From NCBI GenBank assembly GCA_001295865.1, contig LJHW01000023.1, forward strand, positions 1-64,000: a stretch of 64,000 nucleotides of DNA, written 5' to 3'. Of the stretch, positions 38,368 through 47,587 are shown piece by piece. Numbering within the stretch: the first letter of the stretch is position 1; each line of letters starts with the position of its first letter. Made by a program: the position numbers and the translations under genes. A model generated the notes under the pieces. The model was not told the DNA's origin. It saw nothing but the letters and a program-made list of their open reading frames with translations, and ran no database searches. Source of the stretch: a beta proteobacterium AAP65 (lineage in GTDB: Bacteria > Pseudomonadota > Gammaproteobacteria > Burkholderiales > Burkholderiaceae_C).

Positions 38368-39305
38368 CAAGCCGCCCCGCCCTGCAGGCGCACGCTGACT
38401 TCACCGCTCACCAGGCTGTGCACGTCACCACAACGCACGCGCAAAGCCCCGCGTTCGTCCACGCCCTCGGCCACGCCCTCGGGCACCGCGGCCAGCGTGG
38501 TGGTGACGGGCTGGCCCAGCAGCAGATCGCGCCGCGCGTAGGCGGCCTGCAGCGGCGCGAAGCCCTCGGTCTCGAAGCGCTTGAGCGCACGCACCAGCGG
38601 CAAGGCCACCGCGGCCAGCGCAGCCGGGGCGCTGGCCGCGGGCTGCAACTCGGCCAGGCAGGCGTAACCGTGCGGCAGTTCGGGCACGGCCTGCGGCCGC
38701 ACGTTCAAGCCCACGCCCACCACGCACAGCCGGCGCTGGCCGACGTTGACGGTTTCGATCAGGATGCCACCAAGCTTGCGGCCCAGGCTGCCACCGGGGC
38801 TGCCCGGCTGCGCGGGCAGCTCGGCCAGCCAGAGATCGTTGGGCCACTTCAGCATCAGGCGCGGGCTCGCACCGCCGCCGGGCGGCAGGGGATCGAGGGC
38901 CTCGGCCAGGGCCCAACCCACCGCGAGCGAGAGACCCGACCAATCGGCCGGCGCCAGCGGCAGGGCCAGGCTGAAGGTCAGCGATGCGCCGGCACTGGCG
39001 ACCCAGTCGCGCCCGAGGCGACCGCGGCCGCGTGTCTGCTGTTCGGCCACCAGCAGGCAGGGCTGGATGTCTGCGCCGCGCCGGCCCAGCGGCGTGGGGC
39101 GCTCGAGGTCGCCACGCCGGCTGTCAAGTTCACCGGGCCGCGTGACGGCACCGTCGGGCGCACCGGCCCAGGCGCGCGCGCGGTCGAGCAGCAGGGTGTT
39201 GGTGCTCTCGGCGCGTGCCAGCACCTCCACGCTCAAGCCGGGCAGCAGCGGCTCCAGCTGCTCCCAGAGCGCCTCGGCTCCCCACTGCGTTGGGCTGTTA
39301 GGCAT
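38367..39305 (-). CDS. birA: Biotin-[acetyl-CoA-carboxylase] ligase
   Basis: BirA attaches biotin to the carrier domain of acetyl-CoA carboxylase and similar enzymes. The 312-residue protein has the ATP-biotin loop GRGRLGRDW, the KWPNDLWL motif, KLGGILIETV and GVGLNVRP. There is no N-terminal DNA-binding domain, so it is the group I, non-repressor form. A Gly-rich insert (residues about 145-150 and 168-172) is low complexity. The start MPNSPTQWG has a SET-domain gene 13 bases upstream on the same strand, and the stop overlaps the SPOR-like gene. Confidence 0.93.
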   Translation of the reverse strand: MPNSPTQWGAEALWEQLEPLLPGLSVEVLARAESTNTLLLDRARAWAGAPDGAVTRPGELDSRRGDLERPTPLGRRGADIQPCLLVAEQQTRGRGRLGRDWVASAGASLTFSLALPLAPADWSGLSLAVGWALAEALDPLPPGGGASPRLMLKWPNDLWLAELPAQPGSPGGSLGRKLGGILIETVNVGQRRLCVVGVGLNVRPQAVPELPHGYACLAELQPAASAPAALAAVALPLVRALKRFETEGFAPLQAAYARRDLLLGQPVTTTLAAVPEGVAEGVDERGALRVRCGDVHSLVSGEVSVRLQGGAA

Positions 39306-39318
39306 GGCGCGGCCACCT

Positions 39319-39828
39319 TCAGCGCTTGGGCGCCAGCATGGTGCGTCGGCAGCGCGGGCTGCCGCAGCGGCACTCGTACTCTTTCTTCAGCTTGGGCGTG
39401 TAGCGCTCGTCGATCACCAGGCCGTAGTCGTAGAAGAGCTCTTCACCGGGCTTGAGCTTGCGCAGCGCCTTGATGAAGACGCGGCCTTCCAGCTCTTCGG
39501 CTTCGCAGTTGGGCTCGCAGGCGTGGTTGATCCAGCGCGCGGCGTTGCCGCCCACCTTGGCATCGATGACGTGGCTGCCGTCGTCGAGGCTGAAATAGAA
39601 GGTGTGGTTGGGATCCTTTGGATCGTGCGGGTGGCGGCGCAGCGCCTCGGGCCAGCCGATGATCTCGCCCTTGTATTCAATGATGCGCTCGCCCTTGGCG
39701 ATGGGCAGCACCGCGAAGACGCCCTTGCCGTGCACGCCGCTCTTGCGCACCTGGATGCGGCGCCCGGTCACACCTGGTTCGGTGGCGGCGGCCTGGCGTG
39801 CCGGTGCCGCTTGCGGGGTCATCTTCAT
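39319..39828 (-). CDS. SET-domain protein lysine methyltransferase with post-SET motif
   Basis: SET proteins methylate lysine side chains using S-adenosylmethionine. The 169-residue product holds a complete compact SET domain: SGVHGKGVFAVLPIAKGERI at about 30-49, and WINHACEPNCEAEELEGR, the bacterial form of RFINHSCxPN. GEELFYDYG carries the catalytic tyrosine, and a Cys-rich post-SET piece (ECRCGSPRCR) probably binds zinc with the NHxCxPNC cysteine. The substrate is unknown; no histone-like gene is adjacent. It is upstream of birA on the same strand and divergent from topB, sharing a 119-base region with an alternating purine-pyrimidine tract. Confidence 0.92.
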   Translation of the reverse strand: MKMTPQAAPARQAAATEPGVTGRRIQVRKSGVHGKGVFAVLPIAKGERIIEYKGEIIGWPEALRRHPHDPKDPNHTFYFSLDDGSHVIDAKVGGNAARWINHACEPNCEAEELEGRVFIKALRKLKPGEELFYDYGLVIDERYTPKLKKEYECRCGSPRCRRTMLAPKR

Positions 39829-39850
39829 TCCGTATATTGAATTCGTACGA

Positions 39851-39869
39851 GCGCGCGTGCGTGCGCGCG
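39851..39869. repeat. Alternating GC/GT tract (Z-DNA-prone) in the SET/topB divergent promoter region
   Basis: Nineteen bases alternate strictly purine-pyrimidine (GCGCGCGTGCGTGCGCGCG). The tract is almost a palindrome. Such sequence can flip to Z-form under negative supercoiling, which is notable directly upstream of a topoisomerase gene. Confidence 0.7.
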
Positions 39870-39947
39870 AGATCGGCGGATTGTAGGCAGCCCTTGGCGG
39901 GGCCCGCCGGCACCGCCGCCCAGGCAGTGAACGACTTCCAAGGAACC

Positions 39948-42557
39948 ATGAGCAAGACCATCATCATTGCCGAGAAGCCCAGCGTGGCGCAGGACATCGT
40001 GCGCGCGCTCACGCCTGTGGCGGGCAAGTTCGAGAAGCACGCCGACCACTTCGAGAGCGACACCTACGTCGTCACCAGCGCGGTGGGCCACCTGGTGGAG
40101 ATCAAGGCGCCGGAGGAGTACGACGTCAAGCGCGGCAAGTGGAGTTTTGCCAACCTGCCCGTGGTGCCGCCGCACTTCGACCTGGCCCCCATCGACAAGG
40201 CCAAGGCACGGCTGAGCGCGGTGGTGAAACTCGTCAAGCGCAAGGACGTGACGGCGCTGATCAACGCCTGCGACGCGGGCCGCGAAGGCGAGCTGATCTT
40301 CCGCTTGATCGTGCAGTACGCGCAGAACAGCGAGAAGAAGCCGACCATCAAGCCGATCCAGCGCCTGTGGCTGCAGAGCATGACGCCGCAGGCCATCCGC
40401 GACGGCTTCCAGAAGCTGCGCAGCGAAACGCAGATGCAGGGCCTGGCCGACGCGGCGCGCAGCCGCAGCGAGGCCGACTGGTTGGTGGGCATCAACGGCA
40501 CGCGTGCGATGACGGCCTTCAACAGCCGCGACGGCGGCTTTTTCCTCACCACCGTGGGCCGGGTGCAGACGCCCACGCTGAGCATCGTGGTGGAGCGTGA
40601 AGAGAAGATCCGCAAGCACGTGAGCCGCCCCTACTGGGAGGTGAAGGCCACCTTCGACGCCGTGGCCGGCCAGTACGAAGGCAAGTGGTTCGACACGAAG
40701 TGGAAGAAGGACGCCAACGACGCCGAAGCCCGCGCCGACCGCCTGTGGAATGCGGCCGACGCCGAGGCCATCGCCGCCGCGGTGCGCAACCAACCCGCGC
40801 GCGTGGTGGACGAGGCCAAGCCCAGCACGCAGGCCTCGCCCTTGCTGTACGACCTGACGACCTTGCAGCGTGAGGCCAACAGCCGCTTCGGCTTCAGCGC
40901 CAAGACCACGCTGAGCCTGGCACAGGCGCTGTACGAAAAACACAAGGTGCTGACCTACCCGCGTACCGACAGCCGCGCGCTGCCCGAGGACTACCTGCCC
41001 ACCGTGAAGCAGACCTTCACGATGCTGGCCGACGAAGAGCTGCCCGGCCCGCTGCGCGAGCTGAGCATGCACGCGCGCAAGGGCCTCAACGAGGGCTATG
41101 TGAAGCCCACCAAGCGCGTGTTCGACAACACCAAGGTGTCGGACCACTTCGCCATCATCCCCACGCTGCAGGCGCCCAAGAGCCTCACCGACATCGAGGC
41201 CAAGCTCTACGACCTGGTGGTCAAGCGTTTCCTCGCGGTGTTCTATCCGAGCGCCGAGTTCATGGTCACCACGCGCCACAGCACGGTGCAGCACGGCGGC
41301 CAGGACTACGTCTTCCAGACCAACGGCAAGGTGCTGGTGAACGCCGGCTGGCTGGCCGTCTACGGCAAGGAAGCGCAAGACGACGACGCCAACCTCGTGG
41401 CCGTGGCCAAAGACGAGCAGGTGCGCGTGGAAGACGTGGCCGTGAACGCGCTGAAAACCAAACCGCCGGCGCGCTACACCGAAGCCACGCTGCTGAGCGC
41501 GATGGAAGGCGCGGGCAAGCTCATCGAGGACGAAGAGCTGCGCGACGCGATGAAAGAAAAGGGCCTGGGCACGCCGGCCACGCGCGCGCAGACCATCGAA
41601 GGCCTGATCGCCGAGAAGTACATGCTGCGCGACGGCCGCGAGCTCGTGCCCACGGCCAAGGCTTTCCAGTTGATGACGTTGCTGCGCGGCCTGGCGATCG
41701 AAGACCTGACGCGCCCCGACCTCACCGGCAACTGGGAGTACCAGCTCAGCGAGATGGAGCACGGCCGCCTGAGCCGCGACGCCTTCATGGGCGAGATCGC
41801 GAAGATGGCCGAGCGCATCGTCAAGAAGGCCAAGGAGTACGACCGCGACACCATCCCCGGCGACTACGCCACGCTGGCCACGCCCTGCCCCAACTGCGGC
41901 GGCGTGGTGAAGGAGAACTACCGCCGCTTTGCCTGCACCGGCGCGGCCGGCATGGAAGAGGGCTGCGGCTTCTCCATCACCAAGATCCCGGCCGGCCGGG
42001 CCTTCGAGACGGCCGAGGCCGAGGCCCTGGTGCGCGACAAGAAGATCGGTCCGCTGGAGGGCTTTCGCAGCAAGGCGGGCTGGCCTTTTACGGCCGAGAT
42101 CAAGCTGGCTTTCGACGACGAGATCAACAACTGGAAGCTCGAGTTCGATTTCGGCGATGACGCCAAGCAGGCCGAGGGTGACGGCGAGCCGGTCGACTTC
42201 TCGGCCCAGCAGAGCCTGGGCCATTGCCCCAAGTGCAAGGGCAAGGTCTTCGAGCACGGCACGAACTACGTCTGCGAAAACAGCGTGGGCGCGCCCGTCA
42301 CCTGCGACTTCAAGACCGGCAAGATCATCCTGCAGCAGCCGGTGCCGCACGAAGAGGTGGAGAAGCTGCTGGCCACGGGCAAGACCAGCCTGCTGGAGAA
42401 CTTCGTCAGCAACAAGACCAAGCGCAAGTTCAAGGCCTTCCTGGCCTGGGACCCGAAAGAAGGCAAGGTGAGCTTCGAGTTCGAGCCGCGCGCGGCCAAG
42501 GTACCGGCCAAGGGCGCCGCGGCCAAGAAGGTGGCCGCCAAGAAGGCCGCGGCTTGA
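39948..42557 (+). CDS. topB: DNA topoisomerase III
   Basis: TopB is a type IA topoisomerase that decatenates DNA and resolves recombination intermediates. The 869-residue protein has the TOPRIM domain (IIIAEKPSVAQD, NACDAGREGELIF) and the catalytic tyrosine region VLTYPRTDSRALPEDY. ATLLSAMEGAGKLIEDEELR and GTPATRAQTIEGLI follow. Two C-terminal zinc-ribbon-like repeats (CPNCGGVVKENYRRFAC near 645 and CPKCKGKVFEHGTNYVC near 763) precede a Lys/Ala-rich tail. It is longer than the E. coli enzyme because of the extra C-terminal repeats, as usual in betaproteobacteria. AAGGAA lies before the ATG at 39948. Confidence 0.96.
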   Translation: MSKTIIIAEKPSVAQDIVRALTPVAGKFEKHADHFESDTYVVTSAVGHLVEIKAPEEYDVKRGKWSFANLPVVPPHFDLAPIDKAKARLSAVVKLVKRKDVTALINACDAGREGELIFRLIVQYAQNSEKKPTIKPIQRLWLQSMTPQAIRDGFQKLRSETQMQGLADAARSRSEADWLVGINGTRAMTAFNSRDGGFFLTTVGRVQTPTLSIVVEREEKIRKHVSRPYWEVKATFDAVAGQYEGKWFDTKWKKDANDAEARADRLWNAADAEAIAAAVRNQPARVVDEAKPSTQASPLLYDLTTLQREANSRFGFSAKTTLSLAQALYEKHKVLTYPRTDSRALPEDYLPTVKQTFTMLADEELPGPLRELSMHARKGLNEGYVKPTKRVFDNTKVSDHFAIIPTLQAPKSLTDIEAKLYDLVVKRFLAVFYPSAEFMVTTRHSTVQHGGQDYVFQTNGKVLVNAGWLAVYGKEAQDDDANLVAVAKDEQVRVEDVAVNALKTKPPARYTEATLLSAMEGAGKLIEDEELRDAMKEKGLGTPATRAQTIEGLIAEKYMLRDGRELVPTAKAFQLMTLLRGLAIEDLTRPDLTGNWEYQLSEMEHGRLSRDAFMGEIAKMAERIVKKAKEYDRDTIPGDYATLATPCPNCGGVVKENYRRFACTGAAGMEEGCGFSITKIPAGRAFETAEAEALVRDKKIGPLEGFRSKAGWPFTAEIKLAFDDEINNWKLEFDFGDDAKQAEGDGEPVDFSAQQSLGHCPKCKGKVFEHGTNYVCENSVGAPVTCDFKTGKIILQQPVPHEEVEKLLATGKTSLLENFVSNKTKRKFKAFLAWDPKEGKVSFEFEPRAAKVPAKGAAAKKVAAKKAAA

Positions 42558-42585
42558 GCCCCGGCGGCCACCGGGCCGCAGCGCG

Positions 42586-43587
42586 ATGACGGCCACCGTG
42601 CTGGCCAAGCTGATGGCGATGTTCTTCACCGTCGGCCTGGGCTGGCTGGCCGCGCGCCAGCGCTGGCTGGGCAAACCCGAAGAGGGCGACCCGGCCCGTG
42701 TGCTGGGCAACCTGGTCTTCTACCTCTTCGTGCCGGCGCTGCTGTTCCGCACCACGGCGCGGCTCGACCTGGCGCACATGCCCTGGGCCACGCTGGTGGC
42801 GTTTTTCGTGCCGCTGGTGGGCGTGCTGCTGCTCGTCTACCTGAGCCAGCGGCGCGCTGCAGCTCGGCATGGCGCGGCCGCGCCCGCCACGCGCGCCATC
42901 ACGGCGAGTTTCGGCAACTCGCTGCAGGTGGGCGTGCCTTTTGCGGCGGCGGTCTTCGGTGAGGCCGGGCTGGCCATCCACATCGCGCTGGTGAGCCTGC
43001 ATGCGCTGGTGCTGCTGACGCTGCTGACGGCGCTGGTGGAACTCGACCTCGCCCGCGCCGCCCGCCTCGGCAACGCCGGTGGGGCCGACAACGCCGGCCG
43101 CCTGCGCGGCCTGGCGCGCACGCTGGCGCAGACCGCGCGCAACACCGTCATCCACCCCGTGGTGCTGCCGGTGCTGGGCGGCATGGCCTGGAACCTCACG
43201 GGCCTGGGCCTGCACCCCATCGTCGACGAAAGCCTGCTCACCTTGGGCGCGGCGGTGGTGCCGATGTGCCTGGTGCTGATCGGCGTGACGCTGGCGGCCT
43301 ACGGCGTGCGCGGCCTGTGGCGCGGCGCCCTGGGCCTGAGCGCGGTGAAGCTGCTGCTGGTGCCGGCCGTGGTGCTGGTGGTGGCGCACTGGGGCTTCGG
43401 CCTCAGCGGGCTGCCGCTGGGCGTGGTGGTGATGATGGCGGCGCTGCCCACGGGCAGCAACGCGCTGATCTTTTCGCAGCGCTACGAGACGCTGCAGGCC
43501 GAGACCACGGCCACCATCGTCATTTCCACCGCCGCCTTCGCGCTGACGGCTTCGTTCTGGCTGGCGGTGCTGTCCATCCTGCCCTGA
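42586..43587 (+). CDS. AEC family (auxin efflux carrier-like) transporter
   Basis: The 333-residue membrane protein shows about ten hydrophobic segments in two halves, as in AEC permeases. Examples are MAMFFTVGLGWLAARQRW, GNLVFYLFVPALLFRTT, and MMAALPTGSNALIFSQRYET near the C-terminus. ASFGNSLQVGVPFAAAVFGE is the conserved crossing region of the first half. Bacterial members export or import small carboxylates such as malate or malonate; the substrate is not evident. It begins 28 bases after topB and may be transcribed with it. Confidence 0.9.
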   Translation: MTATVLAKLMAMFFTVGLGWLAARQRWLGKPEEGDPARVLGNLVFYLFVPALLFRTTARLDLAHMPWATLVAFFVPLVGVLLLVYLSQRRAAARHGAAAPATRAITASFGNSLQVGVPFAAAVFGEAGLAIHIALVSLHALVLLTLLTALVELDLARAARLGNAGGADNAGRLRGLARTLAQTARNTVIHPVVLPVLGGMAWNLTGLGLHPIVDESLLTLGAAVVPMCLVLIGVTLAAYGVRGLWRGALGLSAVKLLLVPAVVLVVAHWGFGLSGLPLGVVVMMAALPTGSNALIFSQRYETLQAETTATIVISTAAFALTASFWLAVLSILP

Positions 43588-43678
43588 CATCGCGCTACAG
43601 GCAGCTACGCAGCTTTACACGGCCGAAGCGTCGCGTGTCAGGCACCGGGCCTACAAACAGGGCCAGGGAGCACACGCC

Positions 43679-44704
43679 ATGAAAACCGGCTTTGTCATCA
43701 GCACCACCTCGGCCACGCTGGTCTTGTTGTGCGCGGGCTTGAGCGCCTGCGGCGGCGGGGGTGGCGCCACCGACCCCGCACCCACGCCACCGCCGCCGCC
43801 ACCGTCTTCGGGCCCCACCGAAGCGCAGCGCGTCACCGCGGCCACCACCACCGCCAACAACCACGCGCTGTGCACGGCCGTGGCCCCGTTCTACTGGGAG
43901 CTGGGCGACCGCGACGGCGCGCGCGCCAGCGGTTCGGTCAACCGCGCCGGCAGCACCACCGTCTACACGGCCGACACCTCGATGTCGCTGGCCTCGGCCA
44001 CCAAGTGGCTCTTCGGCGCCTACGTGGTGGAAAAGCGCGGCGGCACGCTGACGGCCGAAGACGTGCGCCACCTCACCTTCCGCAGCGGCTACACCAACTT
44101 CTCCATCTGCCTGCCTGGGCAGACGGTGGACGCCTGCCTGGCCTTCCCGGCCAGCAACGGCCAGTACAGCGCCCTCACCGACGGCCGCTACTACTACGAC
44201 GGCGGCCACATGCAGAAGCTGGCCAGCCTGGTGGGCTTGGGCAGCATGGGCAATGGCGAGCTCGCCACCGAGTTCCGCGCGGTGCTGGGCGACGAGGTTC
44301 AGATCAGCTTCAACCAGCCGCAGCTGGCCGGTGGCGCCGAGAGCACGCCGGCCGCCTACACGCGCTTCCTGCGCAAGATGCTGGCCGGCCAGTTGCGCAT
44401 GGGCACCCAACTCGGCAGCAACGCGGTGTGCACCAACCCCGACACCTGCCCCAACGCGCTGGGCACGCCGGTGCCGCGCACCGAGAGCTGGCATTACTCA
44501 CTGGGCCACTGGGTCGAGACCGATCCGGCCGTCGGCGATGGCGCCTTCAGCAGCGCAGGCGCCTTCGGCTTCTACCCCTGGATAGACGCCACGCGCAGTT
44601 GGTATGGTGTCTTGGCGCGTCAGGGCGCTGCCGGCTCGGGCGAGTTGTCGGTCAACTGCGGGCGGCTCATCCGCAAGGCCTGGGTAACGGGCGTGGCGGC
44701 CTGA
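43679..44704 (+). CDS. Lipoprotein with a serine beta-lactamase-like fold
   Basis: The 341-residue protein has a lipobox (LSAC, Cys24) followed by GGGGG and a proline-rich linker. From residue 95 it resembles penicillin-binding/beta-lactamase class C hydrolases. SMSLASATKW gives an SxxK motif at Ser106-Lys109, and YYYDGGHMQKLA may carry a YxN-like tyrosine. The C-terminal strands contain SWHYSLGHWVE. A clear KTG box is missing, so it may be a divergent esterase or a non-catalytic binding protein. Cysteines at 65, 118-127 and near the end suggest disulfides. A hairpin follows the stop. It is probably outer-membrane anchored. Confidence 0.72.
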   Translation: MKTGFVISTTSATLVLLCAGLSACGGGGGATDPAPTPPPPPPSSGPTEAQRVTAATTTANNHALCTAVAPFYWELGDRDGARASGSVNRAGSTTVYTADTSMSLASATKWLFGAYVVEKRGGTLTAEDVRHLTFRSGYTNFSICLPGQTVDACLAFPASNGQYSALTDGRYYYDGGHMQKLASLVGLGSMGNGELATEFRAVLGDEVQISFNQPQLAGGAESTPAAYTRFLRKMLAGQLRMGTQLGSNAVCTNPDTCPNALGTPVPRTESWHYSLGHWVETDPAVGDGAFSSAGAFGFYPWIDATRSWYGVLARQGAAGSGELSVNCGRLIRKAWVTGVAA

Positions 44705-44732
44705 AGCCCCCGCCGGTCTGCCGGCAGGGGCT
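44705..44732 (+). terminator. Stem-loop directly after the lipoprotein stop codon
   Basis: AGCCCC-C-GCCGG (44705-44716) pairs with CCGGC-A-GGGGCT (44721-44732) around a TCTG loop, eleven pairs with one C-A mismatch. It begins immediately after TGA and ends five bases before the proA -10 box. No T run follows, so Rho may assist. Confidence 0.55.
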
Positions 44733-44736
44733 CTGG

Positions 44737-44742
44737 GACAAT
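44737..44742 (+). promoter_or_regulatory. -10 box of a probable leaderless proA transcript
   Basis: GACAAT ends seven bases before the proA ATG at 44750. There is no Shine-Dalgarno sequence. Confidence 0.45.
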
Positions 44743-44749
44743 CCGCGGC

Positions 44750-46036
44750 ATGTCTGCCGCTGAAACCACCCTCGACATCCCCACCCTGATGGCCGGCATG
44801 GGCGCCGCTGCGCGCGCGGCCGCCACCACCATGGCCGCCGCGCCCAGCGCCGCCAAGAACCAGGCCCTGCGCGCGCTCGCGCGCCGCCTGCGCGAGGCCG
44901 GCCCTGCGCTGCAGACCGCGAACCAGCGCGACCTCGAGGAGGCCCGCGCCGCTGGCCTGGCCGAACCGATGGTCGACCGCCTGAAACTCACGCCCGCCGT
45001 CATCGCCACCATCGCCGAAGGCTGCGAGCAGATCGCCGCCATGCCCGACCCCATCGGCGAGATCACGGGCGTCAAGCGCCGCCCCAGCGGCATCAGCGTG
45101 GGGCAGATGCGCGTGCCGCTGGGCGTGTTCGGCATGGTCTACGAGAGCCGGCCCAACGTGACCATCGAAGCGGCCAGCCTGGCCGTGAAGAGCGGCAACG
45201 CCTGCATCCTGCGCGGCGGCAGCGAGGCGCTGCACAGCAACCTGGCGCTGGCCGCGCTGGTGCACGCCGCGCTGCAAGAGGCCGGCCTGCCGGCCACCGC
45301 CGTGCAGCTGGTGCCCACCACCGACCGCGCCGCCGTGGGGGCGCTGATCACCATGCCCGAATATGTGGATGTCATCATCCCGCGCGGCGGCAAGGGGCTG
45401 ATCGAGCGCATCAGCGCCGAGGCCAAGGTGCCCGTCATCAAGCACCTGGACGGCAACTGCCACACCTATGTGGACGCCGAGGTCGATCTCGACATGGCCG
45501 TCCAGGTCACCGACAACGCCAAGACGCAGAAGTACAGCCCCTGCAACGCCACCGAGAGCCTGCTGGTGCACGCGGCGCAGGCGGCGGCCTTCCTGCCGCG
45601 CATTGGCGATGTGTTCGTGGCCAAGGGCGTGGAGATGCGCTGCTGCGCCCGCGCCGCCGCGCTCTTGGGCCCGCGCCCGGGTGTGCACCGCGCCAGCGAA
45701 GCCGACTGGGGCTGCGAGTACCTGGCGCCCATCATCAGCATCAAGGTGGTGGACAGCCTGGACGAAGCCATCACCCACATCAACCGCCACGGCAGCCACC
45801 ACACCGACGCCATCCTCAGCACGAACCACCCCAACGCCATGCGCTTCCTGCGCGAGGTGGATTCGGCCAGCGTGATGGTCAACGCCAGCACGCGGTTCGC
45901 CGACGGCTTCGAGTACGGCCTGGGCGCGGAAATCGGCATCAGCACCGACAAGTTCCACGCCCGCGGGCCGGTGGGGCTGGAGGGCCTGACCTCGATGAAG
46001 TGGGTGGTGCTGGGCCAGGGTGAAGTGCGCGGCTGA
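44750..46036 (+). CDS. proA: Glutamate-5-semialdehyde dehydrogenase (gamma-glutamyl phosphate reductase)
   Basis: ProA reduces gamma-glutamyl phosphate to glutamate semialdehyde in proline synthesis. The 428-residue enzyme belongs to the aldehyde dehydrogenase superfamily. [20 protein letters not shown] is the family signature, [10 protein letters not shown] binds nucleotide, and the catalytic cysteine is in [13 protein letters not shown]. The C-terminal [20 protein letters not shown] completes the site. The N-terminus carries about 20 extra residues rich in alanine. proB is not in the window. It begins after a terminator-like hairpin with its own -10 box, so it is probably monocistronic or leads lemA. 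Confidence 0.96.
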   Translation: MSAAETTLDIPTLMAGMGAAARAAATTMAAAPSAAKNQALRALARRLREAGPALQTANQRDLEEARAAGLAEPMVDRLKLTPAVIATIAEGCEQIAAMPDPIGEITGVKRRPSGISVGQMRVPLGVFGMVYESRPNVTIEAASLAVKSGNACILRGGSEALHSNLALAALVHAALQEAGLPATAVQLVPTTDRAAVGALITMPEYVDVIIPRGGKGLIERISAEAKVPVIKHLDGNCHTYVDAEVDLDMAVQVTDNAKTQKYSPCNATESLLVHAAQAAAFLPRIGDVFVAKGVEMRCCARAAALLGPRPGVHRASEADWGCEYLAPIISIKVVDSLDEAITHINRHGSHHTDAILSTNHPNAMRFLREVDSASVMVNASTRFADGFEYGLGAEIGISTDKFHARGPVGLEGLTSMKWVVLGQGEVRG

Positions 46037-46066
46037 GGCGCCGGCCGGCCGGGCCGGACTATGGTC

Positions 46067-46072
46067 TAGATT
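46067..46072 (+). promoter_or_regulatory. -10 box of a probable leaderless lemA-like transcript
   Basis: TAGATT ends six bases before the ATG at 46079. No ribosome binding site is visible. Confidence 0.4.
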
Positions 46073-46078
46073 CTGGGC

Positions 46079-46624
46079 ATGAACTCAAGCTCGATCTGGC
46101 TCGCAGCCCTGGTTTGCCTGCTCGTGCTGTGGATGGTGGGCGCCTACAACCGGCTCGTGACCCTGCGCAACGCCATCGCTGCCAGCTGGGCCAAGGTGGG
46201 CGACGCGCTGCGCCAGCGCCAGGCTGCGGCCGAGCCGCTGCTGGCCGCGCTGCGCGAGCCGATGGCGGCCGAACAAGGCGCGCTCGATGCCTGGCAGGCC
46301 GCCTGCGCCGAAGCCGCACACGCGGCCCTGCAAATGGACAGCAAGCCGGTGGTGCAAGCCCACGCCCAGGCCTGGGCCGCGGCCGAGGCCGCGCAGGCCG
46401 CCGCCGCCAGCCGCGTGTTTGCGCTGCTGGAACAGCACGAGGCCGTGCGCGTGCGCGACGACGTGGCCACGCAGGCCCTGGCCTGGCGCGATGCGATGAA
46501 ACGCCTGGGCTTTGCGCGGCAGCTCTTCAACGAAACGGCCTTGCCCTACAACGAGGCCATCGCGGCCTTTCCGACGCGGCTGCTGGTGGGGCTGTTCCGC
46601 TTCGGGCCGGCCGGGCGGCTCTAG
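46079..46624 (+). CDS. LemA family protein
   Basis: The 181-residue product has one N-terminal membrane helix (IWLAALVCLLVLWMVGAY). The LemA pattern follows: AYNRLVTLRNAIAASWAKVG, alanine-rich antiparallel helices, and the conserved ARQLFNETALPYNEAIAAFP with a final phenylalanine-rich end. LemA proteins are widespread, function uncertain, and often sit in the inner membrane with the helical part outside. Here the helical region is unusually rich in alanine (AAEAAQAAAASRVFALL). It converges on the esterase gene 18 bases away. Confidence 0.85.
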   Translation: MNSSSIWLAALVCLLVLWMVGAYNRLVTLRNAIAASWAKVGDALRQRQAAAEPLLAALREPMAAEQGALDAWQAACAEAAHAALQMDSKPVVQAHAQAWAAAEAAQAAAASRVFALLEQHEAVRVRDDVATQALAWRDAMKRLGFARQLFNETALPYNEAIAAFPTRLLVGLFRFGPAGRL

Positions 46625-46642
46625 GCCCCGTTCAGGGCTGCT

Positions 46643-47587
46643 TCAGGGCAGCCGGCCGAAGAACTCAGCCATCGTGGCATTGGCGTCCAGCGCCTGCGTA
46701 GCGCCAGGCTTGCCGCGGCGCACCTTGTCAGCCCCGGGCCAGCTGTGGCCACCGCTGTCCACCGTGCACAACTGCAGTTGCGCGCCGCCGGCACAGCCGG
46801 CGTAGGCTTCGCAGCGCGCGCCAGGGCGTTCCAGCACGGGCTTGAGCGCTGCCGGGCACTGCAGGCGCTGCGCCCAGCGCGACATCGTCACGGGCACCGA
46901 GACGAAATCCATCACCTGGCTGCGGTCGCGGAAGGCGTCAGCGCCCGCACCGCCGCTGTAGAGCACGTGGGTGTCGTCCAACGCATGGATGTGCAGCACC
47001 GACACCGGCCGCGAAGGCTCGCAGTTCGGCGCCGCCTCGGTGCCGGCCACGGCGGCCACCGCGCGGAAGACGTCGGCCGCCTCGCAGGCCAGGCGGTGGG
47101 CCATCATGCCGCCGTTGGACATGCCGGTGGCATAGACGCGCGCCGGGTCGATGCGCACGCGGGCCTGCACATCGGCCACCACGGCGCGGAGGAAGCCGAC
47201 GTCGTCGACGTTCTGCTCGCGCGCCTGGCCGCAGCAGCCGCCGGCATTCCAGGTGGCCAGGCGGCCGCGCGGCAGGCGGCTCGTGCCGTTGGGGAAGGCC
47301 AGCACATAACCGGCGCTCGCGGCCAGGCGCTGCAGGCCGTAGCGTGCGTCGTTGGCCATGAACTCGGCGTGGCCACCGCCGCCGTGCAGGGCCAGCAACA
47401 GCGGCGCGGGGCGTGTGCGGTCGAGGTTCGCCGGCACGTGCAGCAAGTAGCGGCGCTGCTGGCCGCCGTGCTGCAGGCTCACGGCCTGCAGACCGTCGTC
47501 GGCAAATGCCGGCACCGCTGGCAACAAGGCCCCGGCCAGGCCGGCCAGCAAGCCCGCCAGGGCCAGCAGCCAGCCTGCCGGCTTCAT
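46643..47587 (-). CDS. Exported PHB-depolymerase/feruloyl-esterase-like hydrolase (LpqC type)
   Basis: The 314-residue protein has a signal peptide (about 1-29, ending AVPAFA) and an alpha/beta hydrolase fold of the LpqC / polyhydroxybutyrate-depolymerase-like group. The catalytic serine is in GMSNGGMMAH (Ser157). The oxyanion region is LLALHGGGGHAEF, an aspartate is in IHALDDTHVLY, and the histidine is in GGHSWPGADK. Cysteine pairs (AGGCCGQ and others) are typical of exported members. Substrates in the family include short polyesters and feruloyl esters. The start overlaps the BLUF stop as ATGA, so it is coupled to a light sensor gene. Confidence 0.88.
   Translation of the reverse strand: MKPAGWLLALAGLLAGLAGALLPAVPAFADDGLQAVSLQHGGQQRRYLLHVPANLDRTRPAPLLLALHGGGGHAEFMANDARYGLQRLAASAGYVLAFPNGTSRLPRGRLATWNAGGCCGQAREQNVDDVGFLRAVVADVQARVRIDPARVYATGMSNGGMMAHRLACEAADVFRAVAAVAGTEAAPNCEPSRPVSVLHIHALDDTHVLYSGGAGADAFRDRSQVMDFVSVPVTMSRWAQRLQCPAALKPVLERPGARCEAYAGCAGGAQLQLCTVDSGGHSWPGADKVRRGKPGATQALDANATMAEFFGRLP

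Noticed and set aside
39825..42710. A 961-codon open frame antisense to topB
   Set aside because: It mirrors the codon positions of topB in GC-rich DNA and has no recognisable domain; its composition (His/Ala/Leu/Gly-rich) is that of a shadow frame.
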